Source: Paroedura picta (taxonomy: Eukaryota > Chordata > Lepidosauria > Squamata > Gekkonidae). Taken from it: a stretch of 64,000 nt of DNA. Made by a program: the position numbers and the translations under genes. The notes beneath the pieces were generated by a model. It saw nothing but the letters and a program-made list of their open reading frames with translations, did no database searches and was not told where the DNA came from. This document shows, one piece after another, positions 11,076 to 21,640 of this stretch (the stretch's first letter is position 1; each line of letters opens with the position of its first letter). Location: NCBI RefSeq assembly GCF_049243985.1, contig NC_135374.1, positions 66,145,434-66,209,433 of the forward strand, given 5' to 3'.

Positions 11076-11957
11076 AGTCCATTCTGCACAACTTCAATGT
11101 TGCAAAAGGCTTGCAAAGTGTAAACGCTACTGATTTGCAGTTACGCACGACGTCGCACACAATCTGCCACACTCCTGAAACCGATCTGCAAAAAGCGATT
11201 CGTTGTAGCACTTAAAGGGGAATCCAGAAAAGTAGATTCACCCTCTGAAAAGTGCTACACTCTTGCAAACAATCTGCAACAGTAGCAAAAAAGACCTGTG
11301 CGTTCCCATTGTTGCGGTTCCAGCCAGTTCTCTCCTCCGAACTTCCGGTGAAGCGAACACCATTTTTTTTTTCTCGGAGCGAGCAGAAAGCAACAAACTG
11401 GCAAGCTTTCATTCACCCAGCGAGGCTTCTCCAGCTGCAGTCCCTCCACGGAACTGCTTTAAACCTCCCCTAAGTCACGAAGCACAACACAGCCCCGTTT
11501 GCAAGTTCACTTTATTTTCGGCCGAAAATCGCGTCTGTGCACGGGGGGGGGGTATTTTTTTTTCACTTGGGGGAGCGTGGTAACGATGACTCGCCAGCTC
11601 ACACGCCAGCTAGATGGGTCTCTACGTTAGGAGGAATCAAGGCATATTCGTTGCAACGTGTGTTTTTCTTTCTTTTTTAAATCCTGTTCTTAAAGCGAAA
11701 GGGGCTCTTCGGGAGCATGATAACAGCTGCCCATTGGCTGTTCGTTTGATTGACGGCCAGGGGCGGGACAAAGCACAGAAAAAATCGCTTCCTGGATAGC
11801 GATTTTTGCGAGACCGGAAACCTGTGGGAAACTATTGAAACGCTACTGGATTCCACTACAAAGGCAGGTATGCGTAACGGCGAGATTGCACTATTAAAAA
11901 TAGCATTTCCGCTTTCAGAGACCAATTGGCAACATTGGTCCTTGTGCGGAATGGGCC
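11076..11957. mobile_element. Harbinger-like non-autonomous element, copy 1
   Basis: It is 882 bp, with 14-bp ends AGTCCATTCTGCAC and GTGCGGAATGGGCC (reverse complement GGCCCATTCCGCAC), flanked by TAG on both sides. It shares most of its interior with copy 2 at 20326-21186, for example AACGCTACTGATTTGC and GAAACCGATCTGCAAAAAGC. The 3-bp target duplication points to PIF/Harbinger, but no transposase is present to confirm it. Confidence 0.8.
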
Positions 11958-11960
11958 TAG

Positions 11961-14142
11961 AAATTGACACGACACTTCCAAATTATAGTAGTGGTATTTT
12001 CCAGATGGTAGTTGCCTTTTGTGTTTTTGTTAGTGTCATGGCACTTCCAGTGATCTCACTTTTAGTACAATCAGTTCACACTGGTGATTTTTCTTCAGTT
12101 TTTCCCTGCCAGTCTTCCATCCTTTCAGATTCACCTTGCATGCACATGTGCTGAAGTGCTTTATCAGGCTCAAGTAGATATATACTCTGAGAATCAGTGC
12201 ACTCTAGGGGTTTTAGGCATGTCTTTTTATGTGACACAATCCCAAACCTGATCTTACCAAGAAAGATTAAAGATCGCACTTGAAGAAGCTCTGGATGTTC
12301 CTTTTCCCTCTTGACATCAAAAGATGTAATGCTTCCCTTCTCTGATGAAAATGGCTCTGAGGGTTTTTACTCTGGAGTTTGAATGAAACAGAGGGCAAGG
12401 ATTGGCTGTTGGTGTCAGCACTTCTAATCAGAATGATGGTTTGTTTCAGCACAGTGCTGAAATGTTTCACTGCTGGCATGCAGTTAAAACACACACAAAC
12501 ACAACTGTTCAAACCCAACCTTTCTGGGTTTGTTTGGGTGGCAATCCTCAAGGGGGGGGGGTGTTCAGATTCCCAGAAAGAGGCTTTCTTGCAAAATCAT
12601 TTTGCAATGAAAACGAAAAGTACAGGAGACACCGATTTTGAAAGAAATGGGGGGAATGGGAAAAAATAGGGACAGCATTAGGATGTTTACAAAGTAAGCC
12701 CTGGAGGAAAAAACTCAGTGATATCAGGGAATGAAAATGGCAGTTTAACACAATCCACTAGTACATATGATCAGGTAGCTCTGTTGATGTGTGTGCAAAG
12801 TGCTGCACATATAGAATGCCCAGCACTGCCAATGGAGCATAAATAGCCATCTTTTGTCTTGGCTAGCCACATCTTTATGTATAATGCATCAAAGTAGTCT
12901 CAATTGTTTATGTGTCCTTTTAAAGGTGTTTAGGTGTTATAAATTCCCTCTCCCACTTAGCAACTCATGTTTCAGTCTCTAGTGAAGTCCCTGATAACCC
13001 CACTAGTTCCGCAAGTGTTTATACAGCACACTGCAAAACCAAAACAACTGAAACCAAACCAATTTAATCTCAAAAGAAGAGGGAAAACATTATACTGGGG
13101 AAACACACCGCCTAACACCAAGGTGCTTTTTAAAAAGCACCATAAACATTGTCAGTTGGATGTAATATTTATGAAGCACATGTTGAACTTGGTCATTAAA
13201 TGGTGTGTGCATCTGTGCCTTGACTAAACCTCTAGAGAAGGTGCTATGAAACCCAGGCTGGCATTAAAGTGTTATGAGGCCAGGAAGGAAATGAAGAAGG
13301 GAAAAACAAGGCAAGTTAAAAACAAACTCATGGGATGAATCAAAGAAAAGCTGTTCTGGAAACATTTGCTTAGATTTCTGTCAGAGTATGAATGAACTGA
13401 AGTCCATGAATGAAACCATTTTGAATGTTTGATGTTTTCAAAATATATACACATATAAAAGAGAAAATTTTAAAGGAGTTTAAATGTTAAATAAGTTCTT
13501 TTAAAATGTCTTGGTTGGCCAGTAATGATTCATCTATTTTCCTTTTTAAAAATTTAGAACTGAAATACTTGCCATATCTTCTATGCATTATGAACAATTC
13601 ATCTCTCAGCTGTAAAAATTTGGGAGCGTATCCAGAGTGCCTTAAGAAAAAACCCTGGCTCATTAAACAATATAGCTCTTTTCACCCACTGACACCCATT
13701 CCACCCTCTGAAATGCTGGCCCAGGGACTTCGGGGACCCACAGGAATAGGGGTGGGTGCAATGTAAAGATTTCCACTATGTGCAGGGGGGGGGGATCAAA
13801 AGAATTCTCTCTATTCTCCTGGTCGAAGGAAAATTAACATTAGATTCAACCCACTGCTTTCAAAAGTCACTAATTACTAATTCATAATGTTTTGCCTTTG
13901 TCTTACATCTTAATCCTTATCCTTATTAGAAATAAAAGATTTTGAAATTTAAGATAACCAACTATAATCCTAAGAATATTTTTCTGAAATTCTACTTTTT
14001 CTCCAAATGACCTCTTTAGGTTTGTTATTTGCCACATCAGTCTCTGGTGAAAAGGACTCTGTAAAGATCTAAGCCTCTGTCCTACTAATGTGTTTTTCAA
14101 TGGTTGTTGCTTTGCACTGCTGTATGATTTTGAGCAGGATCT
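11961..14142. other. Intergenic, nothing firmly recognised
   Basis: Mixed AT-rich sequence with scattered open frames below 100 codons on both strands and no splice, domain or repeat pattern I can support. A poly-G run lies near 12552 and another near 13785. Confidence 0.5.
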
Positions 14143-14237
14143 TATAGAATCATAGAATCATAGAGTTGGAAGGGGCCATACAGGCCATCTAGTCCAACCC
14201 CCTGCTCAACGCAGGATCAGCCCTAAGCATCCTAAAG

Positions 14238-14318
14238 CAGGGGTAGTCAACTGCTGGCAGGGGCTCATGGGAATTGTAGTCCATGGACATCTGGAGGACC
14301 ACAGGTTGACTACCCCTG
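14238..14318. mobile_element. hAT MITE inside CR1
   Basis: It runs from CAGGGGTAGTCAACTGC to GGTTGACTACCCCTG and is flanked by TCCTAAAG (14230-14237) and TTCTAAAG (14319-14326), an 8-bp duplication with one mismatch. The interior GGGCTCATGGGAATTGTAGT matches a widespread reptilian MITE as I remember it. Confidence 0.88.
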
Positions 14319-14777
14319 TTCTAAAGCATCCAAGAAAAGTGTGTATCCAACCTTTGCTTGAAGACTGCCAGTGAGGGGGAGCTCACCACCTCCTTAGGCA
14401 GCCTATTCAACTGCTGAACTACTCTGACTGTGAAAAATTTTTTCCTGATATCTAGCCTATATTGTTGTACTTGTAGTTTAAACCCATTACTCCGTGTCCT
14501 GTTCGCTGCAGCCAACGGGAACAGCATCCTGCCCTCCTCCAAGTGACAACCTTCCAAATACTTAAAGAGGGCTATCATGTCCCCTCTCAACCTCCTTTTC
14601 TCCAGGCTGAACATTCCCAGGTCCCTCAACCTATCATCATAGGGCTTGGTCCCTTGGCCCCAGATCATCTTCGTCGCTCTCTTCTGTACCCTTTCAATTT
14701 TATCTACGTCCTTCTTGAAGTGAGGCCTCCAGAACTGCACACAGTACTCCAGGTGTGGTCTGACCAGTGCCGTATAC

Positions 14778-15210
14778 CAGTGGTCCCCAACCTTTATTAG
14801 GCTGGGGACCGGCAGGGCATTGGGCCGCGCCCGCAGGGACCGCGCGGGCCACGCCCACGAGCCGCGCCCGGCCGCGCCCGCGGGCCGCACCCGCGAATCG
14901 GGCCGCGCCCGCGAGCCGCGCCCGGCCGCACCCGCGGGCCGCACCCGCGGATCGGGCCGCGCCCGCGAGCCGCGCCCGGCCGCGCCCGCGAATCGGGCCG
15001 CGCCCGTGGATTGGGCCGCACCCGCGGGCCGCGGGCCTGCCCTGATTCCCTCTCCCCGCCCTCCCCGCAGTAAGAAGCTTCCCGGGCCGCAAGCTTGCGG
15101 CCTGGGAAGTTTTTTACTGCGGGGGGGGGGCGGGGAGAGGGAGCCGCGGCCCGGCGCTATGGCCTTTGCGGCCCGGCGCCGGGCCGCGGCCCGCAGGTTG
15201 GGGACCACTG
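14778..15210. mobile_element. hAT non-autonomous element, copy C, with internal GC tandem array
   Basis: Termini are CAGTGGTCCCCAACC and GGTTGGGGACCACTG, with a perfect target duplication CCGTATAC at 14770-14777 and 15211-15218. The shared hairpin lies near 15064-15121. Unlike copies A and B, the left segment (14820-15035) is a degenerate tandem array of GCCGCGCCCGCG-type units. It is inserted in a CR1 element. Confidence 0.95.
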
Positions 15211-15756
15211 CCGTATACAATGGGACTATGACATCTTGTGATTTTGATGTGATGCCCCTGTTGATACAGCTCAAAATGGCATTTGCCTTTTTTGCCGCTG
15301 CATCACACTGCCTGCTCATGTTTAGTTTACAATCCATAAGTACCCCAAGGTCTCGTTCACACACAGTGTTACCTAGAAGTGTATCCCTCATCCAGTAGGC
15401 ATGCTTTTCATTTTTCTGACCCAGATGCAGAACTTTACACATCTTTATTAAATTGCATCTTGTTCTCATTTGCCCATTTTTCCATTGTGTTCAGATCTCG
15501 TTGAACTCTGACTCTTAAGCTTGATCTGATATTTAGTTGGGAGCCAACTGAGTTGTTGAAGAATAGGCCCGATGTGAGATCTCCATGGTGTATTGGTGAG
15601 AATCCTGGCTGTGGCGTTCTGAACCAATTGCACTTTCCAGATCAAGGATAATGGTAGGCCTGCAGAAATCCAGTCTACAGGTGACCGTTACATGGATCAC
15701 TGTGGCTAGGTTTTCTGGTGCCAAGTAAGGCGCTAGTAACTTGGCTTGGTGTAAGT

Positions 15757-16015
15757 CAGTGGTTCTCATCAGTGGGGTCCTGACCCCATTTGGGGTCGCC
15801 TGGCCCCTTCCCGCGGGGTCCCCATGTTGGTTGCCACCATGGTGACAGAGGCCCGCAGGTGGTGGCGGGCGGCATCAGGTGGCGGAAGCGGGTGGCGGCG
15901 GCGGAGCCATGGCACTGGCCGCGTCCGAATTGTTGTGTGCCTGCGCACGCACTTTTGCACATGCCGCTCACGCCGCCGCAGCTGGTCGCGGTGTGAGGGC
16001 AGTTGAGAACCGTTG
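15757..16015. mobile_element. hAT non-autonomous element, CAGTGGTTCTCA type
   Basis: Left end CAGTGGTTCTCATCAG, right end CAGTTGAGAACCGTTG, and a perfect target duplication GTGTAAGT at 15749-15756 and 16016-16023. It is 259 bp, GC-rich inside and non-coding. Confidence 0.92.
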
Positions 16016-16286
16016 GTGTAAGTGGTAGAAGGCCTGCCGCGCTACTCTTGTGACTAATGCCTCCATGGCGAGGGAGGTGTTGAGAACTCTGACAATGATC
16101 TCTCCCTCTCCCCAGGACCTGGAAAGGCTGCAGGCAGCTGTTTAGGAACTCACCAACGGGCAACTCTCACACAGCAGGAATCTGCAGCCTCCAAGCCTCA
16201 GAGGGAATTGGAAGGAAGAGGGGGTAGTCAGGGATGGAGGATGGAAGTCGATTGACAGGCAAGCCAGTTGGAGGAGGAGGCACACA

Positions 16287-16411
16287 GGGGTAGGACAGCC
16301 TGAGTGGGTGTTAAGTGCTGAGTGACACTTAAGCCATGAGATAAGCTCCTCCTCAGGGGCAGGACAGCCTGAGTGGGTGTTAAGTGCTGAGTGGCACTTA
16401 AGCCATGAGAC
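16287..16411. repeat. Two-unit tandem duplication, period about 69 bp
   Basis: The unit GGACAGCCTGAGTGGGTGTT...CACTTAAGCCATGAGA occurs twice with few differences, starting at about 16287 and 16356. Confidence 0.9.
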
Positions 16412-16714
16412 ACCTCCTCAAAGGCCTTACCAGAAATATATTATGTGGAACAGATAAGCAGCGTTGACCCTCTTGGTCCAGCTGGCAATGGAGGCCGTCC
16501 GTCAGGGCAACTAGCACCATTTTCCCCCCATGGCCAGGCCGGAAACCCGACTGAAATGCGTCAAGGGCTGAAGTTTCCTCCAGGAATGCTGATATTTGGT
16601 CCACCGCAGCCCTTTTAACTAATTTCCCCAGGAACGCTAGGAGCTAGAAGGGGCAGTGGTTGTTAGGCTTCTGCAGGTCCAGGGATGGTTTTTTGAGCAA
16701 TGGGTGTACCACTG

Positions 16715-17155
16715 TTTAACGGTTGTTTCAACAACAGTTGATTGAATTTCCTGCCACAGTTCATCAGACATCTTCTCTGTTTTGTCCAATAGTTGAAATT
16801 GATTTTTCACCTCCACTGAATATGCGAGCAGAATTTTATTTACATTGAACTTCCTTAAGCCTGATGTTCTCTTAATGTTGTGGAGTTTTGTTTTGATATT
16901 AGCCAGTAACAGTTCATGATCTGAACAGCAATCAGTACCTGGATGTGTTTTGACAGCAGGGATTGAACTGGACCATCATCAGCTACATGAGATATAGTTG
17001 ATTTGGTTCCTGTGTACTCCATTGATGATATCTAAGTGTATAGGCAATGCTTATGCTGTTTGAACCAAATTTTCATGATGCGAAACCGATTTTCATGACA
17101 GAATTGTGCCAGACAATCACCTGCATCATTCCTTTCTCCAAGTCCGAAGTTGCCA
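16715..17155 (-). mobile_element. BovB (RTE-clade) LINE, endonuclease-region fragment
   Basis: Read on minus from about 17155, the sequence gives FGLGERNDAGDCLAQFCHEN and, further on, pieces like LLLANIK-type and NKILLAYSVEVKNQF-type residues followed by a LLDKTEKMSDELW-like stretch. This matches the order seen in BovB endonuclease domains (GLGERN..GD.L..FC.EN). Several stops and frame changes show an old copy. Confidence 0.75.
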
Positions 17156-17394
17156 CTGCTTGCTTACTACTGCTGAATACTTGCTACTGCTGAACAAATA
17201 GCAAAGGTCAACATCATTGCAGATCTCCAGACTACCAGAAAAGCTGTTGGGCAGAGATGGAAATATGAGAAAAGAGGCAACCTCTCTATACACCATCCCT
17301 CCACTGTTCATTACGTTCCCATTGCATAGAGACTGACATCATTTCAGAATGAAACTTGAGACATGCAGCAGTTGCACCCTAATATTATGCTTCA

Positions 17395-17640
17395 TGCATT
17401 TCAAACTTTATTGATTTCATTTACACCCTACATTTCTGAACAGAGGGGCTCAAAGTGGCTGACATCAGTCTCTTCCATTTTACTCTCAAAACAACCCTGC
17501 AAGAAATGTTAAGATTGAGAATGTGTAACTGATCCAAGGTTGCTCACCAAGTTTCCATGGCAGAATGAGGATTTAGACCTGAATTTCCCAGATTCTAGTC
17601 CAGCACTCTTAGCTACTACTCCACACTTGCTCTATAGATA
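17395..17640 (-). repeat. Old tRNA-type SINE, degenerate
   Basis: On minus it shows a tRNA-like head (TAGCTAAGAGTGCTGGACTA), a body with CTTGGATCAGTTACACATTC, and a 3' part CAGCCACTTTGAGCCCCTCT, all typical of reptilian SINE consensus order. Confidence 0.55.
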
Positions 17641-17704
17641 CACACATACACATTCCCATACACACATACATTTTATGCAGAGTCTGATATGTGTAGGGAT
17701 AAGT

Positions 17705-18165
17705 AACGTATGATTATGACCCGCCCCCTGAAGGCACAAGGTGGGTTACATCATATATACATCATATATTAAAACTCAAACAATAAAACATCAGCCCCAT
17801 AGAACAAGATGCTGCGGCACAAAAAGCCCTGCCCCAAAGTCTCCCAACTAATTCCAGAGGGGGAAAGGGCAAAGAGAGTGCTGATGACATTTGCTACTGC
17901 CACTCCAGTCGGGGGGGGGGGGGCATGATCTTCCTTTCCGCATGGCCTCAACTATAGACCTGGCAGTAGAGTTCTGTTTTGCAGGCCTTGAGGAACGCTG
18001 AAAGCTCCCGCAGCTCTTCCGGGAGCTCATATGAGGCCTTGAACCATTGTAGCAGGTACATGTTGCAACAGCAAATAAGATCTTGGTGAGCTTCCACAGA
18101 ACCCGCATTGACAGTTACCATGCTGCACTCAGGGTTGCCTGATTCACACAACTTTTTTGGCATGA
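17705..18165 (-). mobile_element. L2-like LINE 3' fragment
   Basis: The plus strand starts with the antisense of an L2-type 3' end (ACCCGCCCCCTGAAGGCACA, then an A-rich stretch) and continues with GCAGCTCTTCCGGGAGCTCA. The same sequence order occurs in the L2-like pieces at 27770-28530. Confidence 0.55.
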
Positions 18166-18243
18166 CAAGAAATGCCCTAGAGGCAGTGGAATCTTATGCA
18201 TGATCACTCAGACATAGGTTCCATTTTATTCAGTGCCTAGGCT

Positions 18244-18527
18244 CAGCTTGGTGTAGTTTGGTGTAGTGGTTAGGTGTGCGGACTTCTAATCTGCCTTGCC
18301 GGGTTCGATTCTGCACTCCCCCACATGCAGCCAGCTGGGTGACCTTGGGCTCGCCACAGCACTGATAAAACTGTTCTGACCGAGCAGTGATATCAGGGCT
18401 CTCTCAGTCTCACCCACCTCACAGGGTGTCTGTTGTGGGGAGAGGAAAGGGAAGGCGACTGTGAGTCACTTTGAGCCTCTTTCGGGTAGAGAAAAGCGGC
18501 ATATAAGAACTAACTCTTCTTTCTCTA
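18244..18527 (+). repeat. tRNA-derived SINE, near full length
   Basis: It begins at the tRNA-like head (GTGTAGTGGTTAGGTGTGCG ... GGGTTCGATTCTGCACTC), then CCAGCTGGGTGACCTTGGGC, and ends with CGGCATATAAGAACTAACTC. It belongs to the same family as 8504-8780 but in the opposite orientation. Confidence 0.88.
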
Positions 18528-18529
18528 CC

Positions 18530-18860
18530 CTGAAAGCTCTCCTGAAAAGGGAGATAATTGGTAGCCAATAAAGAAGAAAAGAATAAAACATTCCCACTGG
18601 TTAGTTCCACATAACAGATGGGCTGTCACATTTTTCACCAGTTGTGGTTCCTCAGTAATCTCCAACAGCAGATCCATGTAGAATTTATTGCAATAATCTA
18701 TGTTCAAGGATACTAAAGGATGGATCAATGTAGCTAGCAAAGGTATCTGCAAATAAGGAGCTAGTTTCCTAACTGGATGTAGCTTGGGCAGCAGCACGTT
18801 CCTGTTATGAATTCTGCTTCTCCAACAGGAGACCACGATACAAGACTATTCCCAAGTTCT
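18530..18860 (-). mobile_element. L2-like LINE fragment
   Basis: The minus frame gives VRKLAPYLQIPLLATLIHPL then LNIDYCN..., matching the L2 reverse-transcriptase pattern (LI.A...SR.DYCN...GLP). It is degenerate. Confidence 0.6.
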
Positions 18861-19119
18861 TAATAGTGTCTTTCAGTGAAGACCACTAATGGTAGGAAAT
18901 CCACTCTGTTGATTTGCTCAATTTTGCCTCTCTGAGGGATCTAAGAGAGGGCTGCAAAATTAATAATAATTGTTTCTGGTTCAGATCTATGACTCCATTT
19001 TTTGGTACCAGGTCTAAATATAGTGTTCAGATCCAGGATATTTTAGAAATCCCAAATTTTGGGGGGACCAATAGACCTGAGAAGGGAAAAAAAGATGTTT
19101 AAAACTCCAGCTGACCCTG

Positions 19120-19790
19120 GAACTGGCTTGGGTTCTCTTGTGGCATTGTTTTAACCATGTGGCAGATGCAGCTGTCCCCAGAATCTGTATGTGGTAGGAA
19201 GGTCTCTTGCAATTACACACATACCTGAATGGATACAACAGGAGTCAGCCCCAGCTAAGGTGGCAGACAGCTGTTAGCTCCTGCCACCCCAACCAATCCT
19301 GGGCTGGCTCCTGCTACAGCTCAGTTTAAGCCCCAGCCAAGACTGGGTGGGACTGTCAGTTCCTGCCATCCCAGCAAATCCTGTGTTGGCTCCTGTGACA
19401 ACTTGGTTTAAGCCAAGCTACAACAGGGTCCAGCCCCAGCCAAGGTGGTGCAGAGCTGTCAGCTCCCACTCCCTGGCTGAGAGGGTTTCTCCTGTGGCAT
19501 GGTTTAAACTGTGCCACAGGAGAAGCTGTCCCCAGGATCTGCCTGCAGTGGGGAGAGACCTAGCTGCCGCACATAGACCTGGCTGGAAAGCTTTCTCATG
19601 CAGCATAGTTTAAACTGTGCTGTGAGAGAAGCTGTTCCCAGGACCTTATGTGTGGAGGGGAGGTCTCTCACTGCTGCACACAGACCTGAGGGGATCACTT
19701 GGGGCAGTGGGAGCCGAGAATTCCACACCAACCTGCAACAGGACCCAGCCCCTGCTGAGCTCTCATCTCCCACCACCCCTGCTGATCCAT
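19120..19790. repeat. Palindromic minisatellite-like array
   Basis: It holds diverged units of roughly 100-120 bp. Two clear units (about 19490-19590 and 19590-19695) each start with a hairpin around TTTAAAC flanked by CTCCTGTGGCA/TGCCACAGGAG, then CCCAGGA.CT, a GGGGAG..GGTCTCT-like part and GCACA.AGACCT. A weaker unit is at 19125-19230. Between them the phrase CAGCCCCAGC.AAG..GG.G...AGCTGT.AGCTCC is also repeated. Confidence 0.7.
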
Positions 19791-20325
19791 ACAGCTTAAC
19801 ATCCCCAAATAAAAGCCAAAAAACCCCAACATTTTTTATTCTGCTTTAGCTGTAACAGTACCAGTAGTTGATTGGATCAGAGAAACTTTAATTGACTTAA
19901 ATAAAAACCCAAAAATTCTGGTGTTTTGGGGTATTTTTTCAGCTCAGTTTTGCCAAATGCACACCCCTGGTCTAAGTACCAGGGGTCAACCTGAATCTCC
20001 ATCCAGCAACACACTGCCCTTGCAGTTTGCCCAGCTCTTGGAGGGCTTATTTTGCATTTTTCTTTTGGTATACTGCCACCAGTTGGTCAGTTTGAGAACT
20101 GCTTGCCAAGAAGGCCAGCACTACCAGCTTACGCCTCCATGTCTAAAAGATCTTCCTAGTGCCTGCATTTCCCTTTATCCAATGATTGGTTGCTAGGGGT
20201 GAAGCTTACCACACTTATACACTCCCAGAGAATTAGAGAATAAGCTGCAAATGCAATAAAATGAGAAACAGAATATCTTTATTATATAAATAATTATTGA
20301 TGACAGAAACTTCCTGTAAAACTGG

Positions 20326-21186
20326 GGGGCTTTTCGCACGCCTTCAAAATCGCACAATGGTTGCCAATTGAAAACGCTACTGATTTGCCGTTATGCACAA
20401 CGTCGTTGACAATCTGCCACACACCTGAAACCGATCTGCAAAAAGCGCTTCCTTGTAGCGCTTTCAGGGAAATCCCCAAAAGTGGATTCACCCTCCGGAA
20501 AGCGATACACTCCTGCAACCAATCTGCAACACTAGCGAAAAAGACCTGTGCGTTAACATTGTTGCGGTTTCTACAAAGTCCCTCCCCCTGGCTCTCTCCT
20601 CTGATCTTCCGGCGAAGCGATCGCCATTTTTTTTTTCTCCGAGCGAGCCTCTTTCTGTTTAGAGGCTTCCCCGGCTTCAGTCCCTCCCCAGAGTCACTAA
20701 GCACAAACAGCCCGTTTGCTGATGTATTTTCCCTTTATTTTTTACACTTTCAGCCGAAAATCGGGCCCGTGAGAGGGGGGGGGGATTTTTTTTTTCACTC
20801 GGAGGGAGCGTGGCAACGATTAAATGACAGCTCAAACACACCAGGCAGCTGGATGGGTCTCTCCGTTGCAACGAATCAACACAGATTCGTTGCAATGGGT
20901 CTGTTTTTTTGTTTTTTTTAAACCTCCTTAAAGGGAAAGGGGCTGTTTGGGAGCATGCTAACGGCTGCCCATTGGCTGCTTGACGGCCAGGGGCGGGACG
21001 AGCTTGGCAATAGCGCTTCCTTTCTAGCGCTTTTTGCCGAGACCGGAAGCCTGTGGGAAACGCTACAAAACGCAACTGGATTCCACTACAAAGGCAGGTA
21101 TGCATAACGACGAATTCAACTATTTTAAATGGCGATTTTTCATTCAGCAACCAATTTGCTACAAAGATCCCGGTGCGGAAAGCCCC
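20326..21186. mobile_element. Harbinger-like non-autonomous element, copy 2
   Basis: It is 861 bp with ends GGGGCTTTTCGCAC and GTGCGGAAAGCCCC (reverse complement GGGGCTTTCCGCAC), flanked by TGG on both sides. The interior parallels copy 1 at 11076-11957 and carries short inverted motifs such as AGCGCTTCCTT...AGCGCTTT near both ends. It encodes no transposase. Confidence 0.82.
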
Positions 21187-21295
21187 TGGGAATGCATTCT
21201 TCTGATTATTGTGTAGTCTGTATGGTGTACTAGAGATAGAAGGCTGCTCAGTTTACTTTATCTGCTGTAAGAGCTTGCAAGGAATAGGTTTAAGC

Positions 21296-21640
21296 CAGGC
21301 TTTTACAACCAGGGTTTCATGAAACCCTGGAGTTTCTTGATTGACCTGGAAGAATTTCCTGACTGGGTAGAAGTTAATTAATTTTTAATATTGTTTTTTA
21401 AAAAGTTAAACATTTATCAGATGATATGACAATACATGATCATGTCAATCTGTTCTCCCTCCCAAAACAGGCAATGATGAGCCTAGAGAGGGTGGACAGG
21501 GGAGAGCCCCCGGGTGGGAGTGTATACAGCTATGCTTCCCAACCATATTCTGCATGATTGCACCACTTCTGGGTTCCTTGAAGCCTGAAGAATGCTTCAG
21601 GGGGTTCTCAATGGGAAAAAAAGAACTGGTTTAAGCAGAC
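21296..21640 (+). mobile_element. hAT-like non-autonomous element, CAGGCTTT type
   Basis: It starts CAGGCTTTTACAACCAGGGT and TTCATGAAACCCTGG; the far end has TTCTCAATGGGAAAAAAAGA and a degraded inverted terminus. Relatives lie in the opposite orientation at 43743-43862 and 56309-56612. The target duplication is not resolved. Confidence 0.6.

Larger units (their letters stand above)
14145..15510 (-). mobile_element. CR1 LINE, 3' reverse-transcriptase part, with two hAT insertions
   Basis: The minus strand encodes the CR1 ORF2 C-terminal region: VLHLGQKN, CERDLGVLMDCKLN, PHLEYCVQFWRPHFKKDVD and a region ending near FKQRLDTHF. The 3' tail is at 14145. Two later elements split it: an 81-bp hAT MITE (14238-14318) and hAT copy C (14778-15210). 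With the inserts removed about 850 bp of CR1 remain. It is 5'-truncated and its reading frame is only partly open. Confidence 0.93.
15520..16710 (-). mobile_element. L2-like LINE fragment, interrupted
   Basis: Minus-strand frames give pieces such as KLLAPYLAPENLATVIHVTV followed by TCRLDFC, the L2-type reverse-transcriptase C-terminal pattern also seen at 27770-28530. A hAT element (15757-16015) splits it. Its left half also holds a short tandem duplication (16287-16411). Boundaries are approximate. Confidence 0.6.

Noticed and set aside
14321-15469. 382-codon minus open frame
   Set aside because: It looks like one protein but is CR1 reverse transcriptase interrupted by a hAT insertion that happens to stay open; it is not a host gene.
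15824-16006. Short Arg/Trp-rich open frame
   Set aside because: It lies wholly inside a hAT element with a perfect 8-bp duplication.
18244-18330. tRNA gene candidate
   Set aside because: The tRNA-like head continues directly into a SINE body and is shared by five copies in the window, so it is a retroposon and not a functional tRNA gene.
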